A stretch of 49,877 nt of DNA from an uncultured Clostridium sp. (GTDB taxonomy: Bacteria > Bacillota > Clostridia > TANB77 > CAG-508), in the NCBI GenBank assembly GCA_958438515.1, contig CAUBRZ010000009.1, positions 1-49,877 of the forward strand, written 5' to 3'. Both the position numbers and the translations under genes were made by a program. Positions 9,602 to 17,878 of the stretch are shown here, piece by piece; the stretch's first letter is position 1; every line of letters begins with the position of its first letter. The notes below the pieces were generated by a model that did not search any database, was not told the DNA's origin, and worked only from the letters and a program-made list of their open reading frames with translations.

Positions 9602-10486
9602 TTATATTAAATTATGTTTTTTCATTATTTCTTCCATATATTTTTTATTTTCATTAGATAATTCTATTAAAGGTAATCTAGGATATCCAAAATCGTATCC
9701 CATTAAATTTAATGCATATTTTACAGGTATTGGATTTACCTCTTTAAATAATGCATCTATCAAATCTAGAACTTCTAATTGCATTTTTGTTGCTTTCCTT
9801 ATCTCTCCATCAAAATATCTTCTTGTCATTTCATGAGTATATTTTGGCATAACATTTGATAAAACTGATATTACTCCTTTTCCTCCTAAAGAAAGAATTG
9901 GTATTATTTGGTCATCATTTCCAGAGTAAATATCCAAATCTTCTTTGCATAAGCTTGCTATTTTAGCAACTTGTGAAATATTTCCACTTGCCTCTTTTAT
10001 CCCTACAATATTTTCAATCTTAGAAAGTTCTTTACACGTTTCTGGAGTAATATTTACTCCAGTTCTACTAGGCACATTATATAATACAATAGGAATATTG
10101 ACAGCATTCGAAATTTCAGTATAATGCTTAATTAAACCTTTTTGTGTTGTTTTATTATAATATGGAGTTACTACTAGTATAGCATCTGCTCCTTCTGTTT
10201 GTGCAAACTTAGATAATTCCACTGCTGCTTTTGTATTATTAGAACCTGTTCCTACTATAACTTTTGTTCTTTTTGCTACTTTTTGTATTGCAAATTTTAT
10301 AGTTTCTTTTCTTTCTTGGTCAGTCATTGTAGCTGATTCTCCTGTAGTCCCACATACTATTATTGCATCTACATTATTCTCTATTTGAAAATCAATTAAT
10401 TTTCCAAACTCATCAAAGTTAACTCCATTTTCTGTAAATGGTGTTGCTATTGCTGTGCCACAGCCTTCGAATATAGTTTTTTTCAT
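9602..10486 (-). CDS. dapA: 4-hydroxy-tetrahydrodipicolinate synthase
   Basis: Condenses pyruvate with aspartate semialdehyde, the first step committed to diaminopimelate; 294 aa, the normal length. GTTGES is at 46-51. The catalytic tyrosine is in LYNVPSRTG (about 135-143), and the Schiff-base lysine is K164 in GIKEASGN. It lies 53 nt downstream of lysC and 25 nt before dapB. The AAGGAA site is about 12 nt from the ATG, which is rather long. Confidence 0.98.
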   Translation of the reverse strand: MKKTIFEGCGTAIATPFTENGVNFDEFGKLIDFQIENNVDAIIVCGTTGESATMTDQERKETIKFAIQKVAKRTKVIVGTGSNNTKAAVELSKFAQTEGADAILVVTPYYNKTTQKGLIKHYTEISNAVNIPIVLYNVPSRTGVNITPETCKELSKIENIVGIKEASGNISQVAKIASLCKEDLDIYSGNDDQIIPILSLGGKGVISVLSNVMPKYTHEMTRRYFDGEIRKATKMQLEVLDLIDALFKEVNPIPVKYALNLMGYDFGYPRLPLIELSNENKKYMEEIMKKHNLI

Positions 10487-10539
10487 TTTATGATCATTCC
10501 TTTCTTTTTAATTTAATATCATTTTCCTAGTTCTTTGTC

Positions 10540-11715
10540 TTAAATCAAGGTCTTATGTAATTCTTCTACTATGTTATTTTCAAGATTGTCTACTACAATT
10601 TCAATTTTTGACTGTGTTAGATTAATATCTTTTATTTCAATATTGTATCTTTTTAAAATATCGATTACTTTATTTAATACTACATTATCTTGTGTAATTC
10701 CATATCCTATAATACTTAATTTAACTATGTTTTTTTGTATAACTTCATAATTTGGATAATTAACTTCTAACAATTCTTGAACTTTATTTTGCTCTGCCTT
10801 TTTTATTCTAAATTGTATTTGTTTATTATCTTCTCCTTTTCTAAACATTTCCACAATTATATTTCTTGATAATAATTCTTGATAAATTTCTATTATTTCA
10901 CTTTCTTTAATCCTTTTATTATTCTGCATATAAATCTGTACTAAATTCTCATTTTTTACAATACTTTTTACTTCTGATATTTCTATCTTTTTACAGATTT
11001 TTGTTCCTCCTTGATTAGAAAACGTGGATTTTGCAATTATGTCACAATCAAATCTTTTCCCTATTTCAATACATCTGTTATGCAAAACCTTTGCTCCTGC
11101 ATCTGCAACCTCTTGCATTTCGTCAAATGATATTTCATCTAATTTTTTTGCTATTGTTATCATATTCGGATCACTAGAATAAATACCATCTACATCCGAG
11201 AAAATATAACATTTGTCTGCCCCAAGACTTGCTTGTAACGCTACTGCAGTTGTATCAGAACCACCTCTTCCTAGTGTAGTAATATCCTGATTTTGATTTA
11301 CTCCTTGGAATCCTGCCACAATTACTATCTTTCCTTTTTTTAATTCTTTTTCTATTCTTTGTGTACAAATTTGATTTATTTTTGCGGCACCTGACACATC
11401 ATTTGTTTCTATTCCAGCTTGCCATCCTGTTAAAGAAATAGCTTTATACCCCTTTCTATTTAGTAATATACTTAGTTTTGATGCTGTAATTTGTTCCCCT
11501 GTTGATAATAACATATCCATTTCTCTTTCCTCTGGAATCGCTGATAATTCTCTTGCCTCCCTTATTAATTGATCTGTTGTCTTACCTTGTGCTGATACAA
11601 CAACTACTACATTTTTTGCCTGTTTTTTTTGGCTAATTATTTTTTCTGCAACAACATTTAATTTTATATTATCTGCTACAGAACTTCCCCCAAATTTTAA
11701 TACTACTGTGTTCAT
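10540..11715 (-). CDS. lysC: Aspartate kinase
   Basis: Phosphorylates aspartate, the entry to the lysine pathway; 391 aa. The kinase domain begins KFGGSSVAD and contains GRGGSDTTAVAL and the substrate loop FSDVDGIYSSDP. Two ACT domains follow from about residue 255, consistent with feedback control by amino acids. ATG 11713-11715 is preferred over a GTG three codons upstream because the AAAGG site fits only the ATG. The promoter is at 11783-11811 with a leader of only about 60 nt, too short for a lysine riboswitch, so control is probably allosteric or through the promoter. Confidence 0.96.
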   Translation of the reverse strand: MNTVVLKFGGSSVADNIKLNVVAEKIISQKKQAKNVVVVVSAQGKTTDQLIREARELSAIPEEREMDMLLSTGEQITASKLSILLNRKGYKAISLTGWQAGIETNDVSGAAKINQICTQRIEKELKKGKIVIVAGFQGVNQNQDITTLGRGGSDTTAVALQASLGADKCYIFSDVDGIYSSDPNMITIAKKLDEISFDEMQEVADAGAKVLHNRCIEIGKRFDCDIIAKSTFSNQGGTKICKKIEISEVKSIVKNENLVQIYMQNNKRIKESEIIEIYQELLSRNIIVEMFRKGEDNKQIQFRIKKAEQNKVQELLEVNYPNYEVIQKNIVKLSIIGYGITQDNVVLNKVIDILKRYNIEIKDINLTQSKIEIVVDNLENNIVEELHKTLI

Positions 11716-11782
11716 TGGTCTCACACCTTTATTATTTTAAAAACCATATCTAATTATAAATATAGTTATATTCTATGTGACT

Positions 11783-11811
11783 ATTATAGTATATATTTAT
11801 TTTGGTTTCAA
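11783..11811 (-). promoter_or_regulatory. Promoter of lysC-dapA-dapB
   Basis: -35 TTGAAA (11806-11811), a 17-nt spacer and -10 TATAAT (11783-11788) on the minus strand. No riboswitch-like leader follows it. Confidence 0.75.
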
Positions 11812-11835
11812 GCTGTTTTTATTAAAAATAAAGCA

Positions 11836-11866
11836 TACAAAAAAGCCTCTATTTTGAAGAGACTTT
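11836..11866 (-). terminator. Terminator of the Spo0E-like gene
   Basis: A 9-bp stem with one G-T pair (11842-11850 with 11858-11866) is followed by a T-run on the minus strand. The upstream arm starts inside the TAA stop codon. Confidence 0.8.
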
Positions 11867-12041
11867 ATTTTTTTGCAAGACATCCTACATGGACATTCTT
11901 TATATTTTTTAATTCTTTATAATACTGTGCAATTAACTCATCTAATTCTATACTTAATTGATACACAATGCTATAGTCTTCGCCTTGTTCAATACTTTTA
12001 TTTAATTTATCTCTTAGGATACAAATTTTATCATTTAACAT
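11865..12041 (-). CDS. Spo0E-like aspartyl-phosphate phosphatase, 58 aa
   Basis: A small gene below usual length cut-offs. The product is two predicted helices with LSIELDELIAQYYKEL at residues 29-44. This matches the family signature (S-x-x-L-D-x-L-I) whose aspartate and serine act in dephosphorylating Spo0A~P in known Spo0E-type proteins. The start is ATG 12039-12041 with a GGAGAG site 5 nt upstream. The gene stands alone between its own promoter (12083-12111) and a terminator overlapping its stop. Two Spo0A-box sequences lie upstream of the promoter, which suggests feedback on entry into sporulation (inference). Family assignment is from the motif and length only. Confidence 0.82.
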   Translation of the reverse strand: MLNDKICILRDKLNKSIEQGEDYSIVYQLSIELDELIAQYYKELKNIKNVHVGCLAKK

Positions 12042-12082
12042 AACAATCTCTCCTTTTTATTTGTTGTCTTTTGTATATCTAT

Positions 12083-12111
12083 AAATTATCACATCATTTC
12101 TCTCAAGTCAA
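12083..12111 (-). promoter_or_regulatory. Promoter of the Spo0E-like gene
   Basis: -35 TTGACT (12106-12111), a 17-nt spacer and -10 TAATTT (12083-12088). The start of transcription is predicted near 12076, about 35 nt before the ATG. Confidence 0.7.
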
Positions 12112-12140
12112 GTATTTTCAACGGTTTTTGGCAACTTTCG

Positions 12141-12167
12141 TACGACATTTTCTCGTGTCCTTCGACA
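12141..12167 (-). promoter_or_regulatory. Putative Spo0A boxes upstream of the Spo0E-like gene
   Basis: On the minus strand an exact Spo0A box TGTCGAA lies at 12161-12167 and a one-mismatch copy TGTCGTA at 12141-12147, in the same orientation and 20 bp apart (about two helical turns). They end 29-30 bp upstream of the -35 element, a position that could allow activation. Confidence 0.6.
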
Positions 12168-12180
12168 TAATCAGACATAA

Positions 12181-12221
12181 AAAAACAGTATTGTTTTTAT
12201 TTTTTTACCAATACTGTTTTT
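12181..12221 (-). terminator. Terminator of the M16 peptidase operon
   Basis: A perfect 13-bp stem (12181-12193 with 12209-12221) and a 15-nt loop, with T-runs on both sides. It lies about 40 nt downstream of the ymfH-like stop on the minus strand. Confidence 0.88.
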
Positions 12222-12259
12222 TCTACATTTTTTTATTAGTCATTTTTATACATTTTTTC

Positions 12260-13546
12260 TTAATTTCTCACAACAGAAAGTATCATTTTTTCTTCTTTAA
12301 ATACAGAATTCAACACTTGATTTACATATTCCTCATTGATTCCTTCTATTTCTTCTAAATATTCAAAGCTATTTATTCCCTTAAAGTAATCTGCAAGAAA
12401 CATTCTTGCTATATCTTGTACATCATTGTATTCTTTAACATAATTACCATATATCATTTTTTTAATACGATTAAAGTTTTCTTTATTTATTCCATTTTCT
12501 TTCATTTTTCTTACTTCTTCTTTGAATTTAGCATATACTTTATCTGGATCTTTCGATTGTCCTGTAATTAATACATGTGCATAAGTTTTTCCGAATTCGT
12601 AATCTAAACTAGGTGAACCATATATTGTCTGTTCATTATATAGTTCTTGATATAAATTAGAACTTCTTCCTAATAAAAGATTTAATAGTATTTCCATTGA
12701 TATATGTTTTTTTACTATTTCATCTTTATTATCAAATGAACATTTTTTAATCGTATCTTTAATTCCTATGGTATAAAGTGGTTGACTAACTTCTAATCTT
12801 TGCTCTATTTTGTCTTGTACAATTTCTTCTGGCTCTTCTGGATAAATTCTCTTTATTTCTCCATTACTCTTTTTATCTATTAATCTTCTTTTTATTTCTT
12901 CTAAGATTTTACTTGGTTCAAAATCTCCTGATACGACAAGTGCCATGTTAGATGGATTATAAAAAGTATTATAACATTTATATAAAATTTCTTTATCTAT
13001 TTTACTAATTGTTTCTTGTGTTCCTGTTATATCAATTTTTATTGGGTTATTATGATACATAGCTTGCATAGCATTCAAATAAACTTTCCATTCTGGATAA
13101 TCATCATACATTGCAATTTCTTGTCCAATAATTCCTTTTTCTTTTTCTACATTTTCATCTGTAAAATATGGATGTTGAACATAATCCATTAATTCATCTA
13201 ATGCTTCATAAAAATTGTCAGTACATTCAAATAAATATGCTGTATGATCATTTGTTGTATATGCATTTGCTTCCACTCCTAGTGCTGTTAAAACATCTAA
13301 ACTATTTGTTCCATTTTCTTGTTCAAATAATTTGTGCTCTAGAAAATGTGCTACTCCATTTGGTACTTCTGTTTCTTTCTCTTCCCCTGGTACAATAAAT
13401 TTACTATCATTTGAACCATAATTTGTTCCCCAAATAATATATTTCTTTTGTACCCCAAGTTTTGGGATAATCATAACAGTTAAGCCATTTTCTAGTTTTT
13501 CTATATATAACTTTTCTCTAACTTTTAAATTTTCAATTACTTGCAT
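12260..13546 (-). CDS. ymfH: M16 family zinc metallopeptidase, YmfH-like
   Basis: The catalytic-type member of an insulinase-family pair, 428 aa. The inverted zinc motif HxxEH is HFLEH at residues 67-71, and the distal glutamate ligand is probably E143 in GIIGQEIAMYDD. The C-terminal half is the usual non-catalytic M16 repeat. It follows the zinc-less partner by 47 nt, as the ymfF-ymfH pair does in Bacillus. Such pairs are cytoplasmic two-subunit peptidases; the substrate is not known from this sequence. It ends shortly before a strong terminator. Confidence 0.92.
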   Translation of the reverse strand: MQVIENLKVREKLYIEKLENGLTVMIIPKLGVQKKYIIWGTNYGSNDSKFIVPGEEKETEVPNGVAHFLEHKLFEQENGTNSLDVLTALGVEANAYTTNDHTAYLFECTDNFYEALDELMDYVQHPYFTDENVEKEKGIIGQEIAMYDDYPEWKVYLNAMQAMYHNNPIKIDITGTQETISKIDKEILYKCYNTFYNPSNMALVVSGDFEPSKILEEIKRRLIDKKSNGEIKRIYPEEPEEIVQDKIEQRLEVSQPLYTIGIKDTIKKCSFDNKDEIVKKHISMEILLNLLLGRSSNLYQELYNEQTIYGSPSLDYEFGKTYAHVLITGQSKDPDKVYAKFKEEVRKMKENGINKENFNRIKKMIYGNYVKEYNDVQDIARMFLADYFKGINSFEYLEEIEGINEEYVNQVLNSVFKEEKMILSVVRN

Positions 13547-13593
13547 AATTGTCTCCTCTCCTACACTTATTTTAAGTTTTTCATAAGTATTTA

Positions 13594-14865
13594 CTAATCT
13601 TTTAAGAAATAAATTGTATTTATACTAACTTTATTTGCAATATCTATAACATCTCTTTTTTGAACTTGTTGTATTTTTCTTATATATTCTTCTACCGATA
13701 CTCTAGTATTTGTTAGTTCTTGACCGAAGTAATAAGTAATTTGTGTATCTTGCTCATCATCAATTGTTTTTATAGTTGCTATTATACCTTTTTTTGCATT
13801 TTCTATATCTTCATTAGTAAAATCTCCATTTTTCATATCTTCTAGCTGTTTTCTTATTAATTCTAAAGCTTTTTCATAATTTGCTATTTCTATTCCACAA
13901 TTAATAAATATATTGTTTTTATGACGTAAATAACTCGAACTTGCAACATATGCTAAGTGTGCTTTTTCTCTTACATTTTGGAACATCTTGGAATTTGCAC
14001 TTCCTCCTAATATGCTGTTATAAATTAAAGCATTATATTTTAATTCTTCTTTATTGATATTAACATCTAAACCTAATATAAGTTTTCCTTGTGTTACTTC
14101 CATAGATTCTGTTATAATATTTTCTTTTTCTTTTAATTCTTTTTCTTCATTTTGTGGTGTTTGGTATTTAGGCTTTCTTGGTTGTAACTTTTGGATATTA
14201 TCATTTTCTTTTATTATGTTTTGAACCTCTTCATTGCTATTTCCTGATATAAATATATCTATTTTACAAGAATTTATTAATTCTTTATAATAATTATATA
14301 AATCGTTTTTGTCTATTTTCTCTAAATCTTCCACATAACCAAATTTATATAATCCAAATGGCTTATCTTTGTACATTTCCTCTATACATCTGTCTATTGC
14401 GTATCTTGCCTTATTATCTATTTTACCTTCAATTCTTTGTTTTATGTTGTTTTTTTCTTGTTCTACATATTCTTGTTTAAATCCATTATTTTCCGTGTAA
14501 GGATTAAATACTATTTCTATTAGTTTTTCAGTTGCTTTTTTTAATATATTTTCACCTTGCTTTGGCAAATAATTGTCATTTATTGTTTCTATATAAAATT
14601 TTAAAACTTGATTATCTCCTGTTTTGTCTAGTCCACAATCAAAACTAGCTCCATACATCTCTTCTAGTTCTTTGCTAATTTCTTCTTGGCTATGCATATT
14701 TTTAGAACCTCTTCTTAATATTGCTGAAATTAATGCATTTTTTGTTACATCATTTCTGTCTAATTTAGTTGTTAAAAATATTGCAATTAGATTTGTTTTA
14801 AATTTATCTGTATCCATTACATGAAGCTTAATTCCTTCTTTTAATTCATCTTCTTTATATTCCAT
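13594..14865 (-). CDS. ymfF: M16 family peptidase-like protein without zinc site, YmfF-like
   Basis: 423 aa with the M16 fold, but the HxxEH motif is replaced by LRRGSKNMHSQEEISKELEEM (about residues 49-69). It therefore cannot bind zinc in the standard way and probably forms the non-catalytic half of a heterodimer with the next gene. Residues about 260-330, with GGSANSKMFQNVREKAHLAY, resemble the substrate-binding R-x-x-x-Y region of M16 proteins. The ATG at 14863-14865 follows a strong GGAGG site; an in-frame codon 57 nt upstream has no such support. Confidence 0.88.
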   Translation of the reverse strand: MEYKEDELKEGIKLHVMDTDKFKTNLIAIFLTTKLDRNDVTKNALISAILRRGSKNMHSQEEISKELEEMYGASFDCGLDKTGDNQVLKFYIETINDNYLPKQGENILKKATEKLIEIVFNPYTENNGFKQEYVEQEKNNIKQRIEGKIDNKARYAIDRCIEEMYKDKPFGLYKFGYVEDLEKIDKNDLYNYYKELINSCKIDIFISGNSNEEVQNIIKENDNIQKLQPRKPKYQTPQNEEKELKEKENIITESMEVTQGKLILGLDVNINKEELKYNALIYNSILGGSANSKMFQNVREKAHLAYVASSSYLRHKNNIFINCGIEIANYEKALELIRKQLEDMKNGDFTNEDIENAKKGIIATIKTIDDEQDTQITYYFGQELTNTRVSVEEYIRKIQQVQKRDVIDIANKVSINTIYFLKD

Positions 14866-14920
14866 TAAATTTCCTCCTTTTTTCTTTATTATTATAAACA
14901 ATTTTTTTATTTTTATGAAC

Positions 14921-14969
14921 AAAAATTGGAAGCAAAAAAAGTATATATTACACCCCTTTTTCTTCCAAT
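14921..14969 (-). terminator. Terminator of rpsU
   Basis: An 8-bp stem (14925-14932 with 14962-14969) and a 29-nt loop, followed by five T on the minus strand, starting 9 nt after the rpsU stop. The large loop makes it weaker than others in the window. Confidence 0.6.
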
Positions 14970-14977
14970 CCTAATTA

Positions 14978-15151
14978 TTAATTAAATTTTCTTTTTCTAG
15001 CTGCCTCTGATTTTTTCTTTCTCTTAACACTAGGTTTTTCATAATGTTCTCTTTTACGAACTTCTTGTAAAACTCCATTTCTTGCACATTGTCTTTTAAA
15101 CCTTTTTAAAGCATCTTCTATATTACCATTATTAACTTTTATTTCTGACAT
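14978..15151 (-). CDS. rpsU: 30S ribosomal protein S21
   Basis: A 57-aa basic protein beginning MSEIKVNNGNIEDALKRF and continuing with REHYEKPSVKRKKKSEAARKR, the standard S21 pattern. S21 binds near the 3' end of 16S rRNA and helps initiation. It is below usual length cut-offs. The ATG at 15149-15151 has a strong AGGAGGGG site at 15158-15165. It has its own consensus promoter (15214-15243). S21 is often near dnaJ or yqeY genes in Firmicutes, and here a J-domain gene lies just upstream. Confidence 0.96.
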   Translation of the reverse strand: MSEIKVNNGNIEDALKRFKRQCARNGVLQEVRKREHYEKPSVKRKKKSEAARKRKFN

Positions 15152-15213
15152 TTAATTCCCCTCCTTCCGGTCCATACGAAACTGTATGTGGGATAACCCT
15201 TATAACGATATTC

Positions 15214-15243
15214 ATTATACTCCAAGTTGGCATAACTTGTCAA
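15214..15243 (-). promoter_or_regulatory. Promoter of rpsU
   Basis: Consensus -35 TTGACA (15238-15243) and -10 TATAAT (15214-15219) with an 18-nt spacer. The spacer contains the short inverted repeat AAGTT/AACTT. The roughly 55-nt leader can form a small CATAC/GTATG hairpin just before the ribosome binding site. Confidence 0.8.
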
Positions 15244-15288
15244 TAGCTAATTTTGAACTTCTTTCTTACTCTTTTCTTATTTTTATAC

Positions 15289-15834
15289 TTAAAATGGTAT
15301 CAAACTTCTTACGAAACCATGTGTTGCTGGTATAAACCATAGTATAATTCCAAGTGTTATTACAATTATAGCAGTTAATCCAGCAGCTATCATATCCTTT
15401 TTATCCGGTTGTTTTTTTTCTTTGATTTTTGGTCTGTTTTTCCATATTTCTTTTAATAAGTCTATCATTCCCATAAATGTTCCTACTTGGTGTTTCTGGC
15501 TTCGGCTGTTTATATTATTTTCCGTTTCATTTTTGTTTTTAGTATTTTTATTTATATTATTTAAATTATTATAGTTTGAATTATATTGTCTGTTAAACAT
15601 ATTTTCCTTTTCTATTTCTTTATCGTATTGTTCTCTTAAAAACTCATCTGAAAGAATCTTATATGCTTCGTTTATTTGTCTTGTTTGTTCTTCAGCATAT
15701 ATTCTTGATTCTCCCTTATATAAATCAGGATGATATTTTTTTATTAGTACTTTATAGGCTTTTTCTATGATTTCTTTTGATGCCTTTGGGTTTACTTCTA
15801 ATATCTCATAATAATTTTTCATAGCAAATATCAC
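15289..15834 (-). CDS. Membrane-anchored J-domain protein
   Basis: 181 aa. An N-terminal J domain (NYYEILEVNPKAS at about 7-19, HPD at 35-37) is followed by an Asn-rich linker (about 70-115) and one C-terminal membrane helix (about 148-170). It lacks the Gly/Phe region, zinc fingers and substrate domains of DnaJ, so it is a J-protein that could bring DnaK to the membrane. The listed GTG start has an AAAGG site 4 nt away. An ATG four codons later (15822) gives the family-typical N-terminus but would be 15 nt from that site. The next gene upstream is ftsH, a membrane protease. Confidence 0.88.
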   Translation of the reverse strand: MIFAMKNYYEILEVNPKASKEIIEKAYKVLIKKYHPDLYKGESRIYAEEQTRQINEAYKILSDEFLREQYDKEIEKENMFNRQYNSNYNNLNNINKNTKNKNETENNINSRSQKHQVGTFMGMIDLLKEIWKNRPKIKEKKQPDKKDMIAAGLTAIIVITLGIILWFIPATHGFVRSLIPF

Positions 15835-15894
15835 TTTACCTTTCTTTTGTTATAGCAATATTCTATACTAAATTATTTTTATTGTCAAAATTTT

Positions 15895-15925
15895 GAAAAA
15901 GAAAATAACAATATTTGCTATTTTC
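15895..15925 (-). terminator. Terminator of ftsH
   Basis: A 7-bp stem GAAAATA/TATTTTC (15901-15907 with 15919-15925), with extra inner pairing, is followed by five T on the minus strand, 13 nt after the ftsH stop. Confidence 0.7.
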
Positions 15926-15937
15926 TTTTTCTTTGTT

Positions 15938-17746
15938 TTAACTATTAAATATTTCTTCAAATTCTTCTGCTTCAATTTTTTCTTTTTCTAGCAAGATTCC
16001 TGCTACTTTATGAAGCTTATCTATATTATCTGATAATATTTGTTTTGCTCTATTATATCCTGTGTCTACTATTCTTTTTGTTTCTTCATCAATAATAGAT
16101 GCTGTTTCTTCTGAATATTCTCTTGCTTGAGCTAAATCTCTTCCTAAAAATACCTCTTCTTGATTAGTTCCAAGCATTAATGTTCCTATTTTTTCACTCA
16201 TACCATATTTTGTAACCATACTTCTTGCAATTTTAGTTGCTCTTTCAATATCATTACTTGCTCCTGTTGAAACATCATTTAGTATAAGTGCTTCGGCAAC
16301 TCTACCACCTAATAGTGATACTATATTTTCTTCCATCTCAGTTTTTGACATAAATGATTTATCTTCTGTTGGTCTATACATTGTATATCCTCCAGCCATT
16401 CCTCTAGGTACAATAGATATTTGATGTACAGGATCCTGTGTTTCTAGATAATGACTAACTACTGCATGACCTGCCTCATGATAAGCAACTAATCTATTTT
16501 CTTTTTCACTTCTTACTTTTGTTTTCTTTTCAGGTCCCATTGTTACTTTTACCATTGCATCTTCTATTTCTTTCATTCCAATTTCATTCATATTTCTTCT
16601 TGCTGCTAAAAGTGCTGCTTCATTTAATACATTTTCTAGGTCTGCTCCTGCGAATCCTGAAGTGTTTTTTGCTATTACTTTTAAATCTACATCATCTGAT
16701 AATCTTTTCTTTCTTGAATGTACTTCTAATATTTGTTCTCTTGCTTTTACATCTGGAAGTCCTACTACAATTTGTCTATCAAATCTTCCTGCTCTTAAAA
16801 GTGCTTTATCTAATACATCTGGTCTATTAGTTGCTGCTAACACAATAACTCCCTCATTTGCTGCAAACCCATCCATCTCAACTAATAATTGGTTTAGTGT
16901 TTGTTCTCTTTCATCATGTCCTCCACCAAGTCCTGCTCCTCTTTGACGTCCAACTGCATCAATTTCATCTATAAATACAATACATGGTGCATTTTTCTTT
17001 GCTTGTTCAAATAAATCTCTTACTCTTGAAGCACCAACACCTACAAACATTTCCACAAAGTCTGAACCACTAATTATAAAAAATGGTACTCCTGCTTCTC
17101 CTGCTACTGCTTTTGCTAAAAGTGTTTTTCCTGTTCCTGGCTGTCCTACAAGTAACACACCTTTAGGAATTCTTGCTCCCATATCTGTAAATTTCTTTGG
17201 ATTCTTTAAAAATTGTACAATTTCCTCTAATTCTTCTTTTTCCTCATCAACACCTGCAACATCTTCAAATGTAATTCTATTTTTTTCTGCTGGTGTCATC
17301 ATTCTTGCTTTGCTTTTTCCAAATGACATTGTTTTATTTCCTGGATTTCCGTTATTTACTCCACCCATCATGAAGAACCAGAAAATAAAGAATATTATTA
17401 ATAATCCAAATGGTGTAAGCAAACTAAGTATTGTTATAAATATTGATTGTGATTTTTCTTCTAAAGTAAATGCTCCTTCTTTTAGATAGTCTTCTGTGTA
17501 TGACATGAAGCTTTCCATATTAGGTATATTTACTTCCTTTTTTACTTTCTCATCTTTTAATGTAACTGTTGCTGTCTTTCCATCTGATTCTATTTGGATA
17601 GTTTCTACCTTTCCATTATTAATATTTGCTATTAATTCTGAATATTTTAATTTAGAATCACTATTTTCTACTATTGATGATAATACAACAATAAATATGA
17701 TTCCTATTATTAGCCACATAGCTAATGTTTTAATTCCGTTTTTCAA
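15938..17746 (-). CDS. ftsH: ATP-dependent zinc metalloprotease FtsH
   Basis: Membrane-anchored AAA+ protease, 602 aa. Membrane helices at about 7-25 and 101-126 flank a short external domain. Walker A is GQPGTGKT (201-208), Walker B VFIDEID, and the second region of homology ATNRPDVLDKALLRAGRFDR. The zinc site is HEAGH (423-427). Start codon TTG (17744-17746) with an AGGAGG site. It lies 132 nt downstream of tilS, the common tilS-ftsH order in Firmicutes, but without the usual hpt gene between. It degrades membrane and short-lived regulatory proteins and supports sporulation in Bacillus (family knowledge). Confidence 0.98.
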   Translation of the reverse strand: MKNGIKTLAMWLIIGIIFIVVLSSIVENSDSKLKYSELIANINNGKVETIQIESDGKTATVTLKDEKVKKEVNIPNMESFMSYTEDYLKEGAFTLEEKSQSIFITILSLLTPFGLLIIFFIFWFFMMGGVNNGNPGNKTMSFGKSKARMMTPAEKNRITFEDVAGVDEEKEELEEIVQFLKNPKKFTDMGARIPKGVLLVGQPGTGKTLLAKAVAGEAGVPFFIISGSDFVEMFVGVGASRVRDLFEQAKKNAPCIVFIDEIDAVGRQRGAGLGGGHDEREQTLNQLLVEMDGFAANEGVIVLAATNRPDVLDKALLRAGRFDRQIVVGLPDVKAREQILEVHSRKKRLSDDVDLKVIAKNTSGFAGADLENVLNEAALLAARRNMNEIGMKEIEDAMVKVTMGPEKKTKVRSEKENRLVAYHEAGHAVVSHYLETQDPVHQISIVPRGMAGGYTMYRPTEDKSFMSKTEMEENIVSLLGGRVAEALILNDVSTGASNDIERATKIARSMVTKYGMSEKIGTLMLGTNQEEVFLGRDLAQAREYSEETASIIDEETKRIVDTGYNRAKQILSDNIDKLHKVAGILLEKEKIEAEEFEEIFNS

Positions 17747-17878
17747 AATAACTCCTCCTCATGTTTTACTTTTGTTTTTTATATTGATTTTATAACATAT
17801 AAATTTTGGTTTGTAAATATTTTTTTATGTGTCTTTTTTATTACAAACAAGCACGTTTTATAGTTCTACTACGGCTAC

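Noticed and set aside
11716..11811. Lysine riboswitch ahead of lysC
   Set aside because: The leader from the predicted transcription start is only about 60 nt and AT-rich; an L-box needs well over 150 nt with several conserved helices.
17747..17878. Additional CGG frameshift at the end of tilS
   Set aside because: No CGG occurs on the minus strand there and the stop is followed by non-coding-like sequence.
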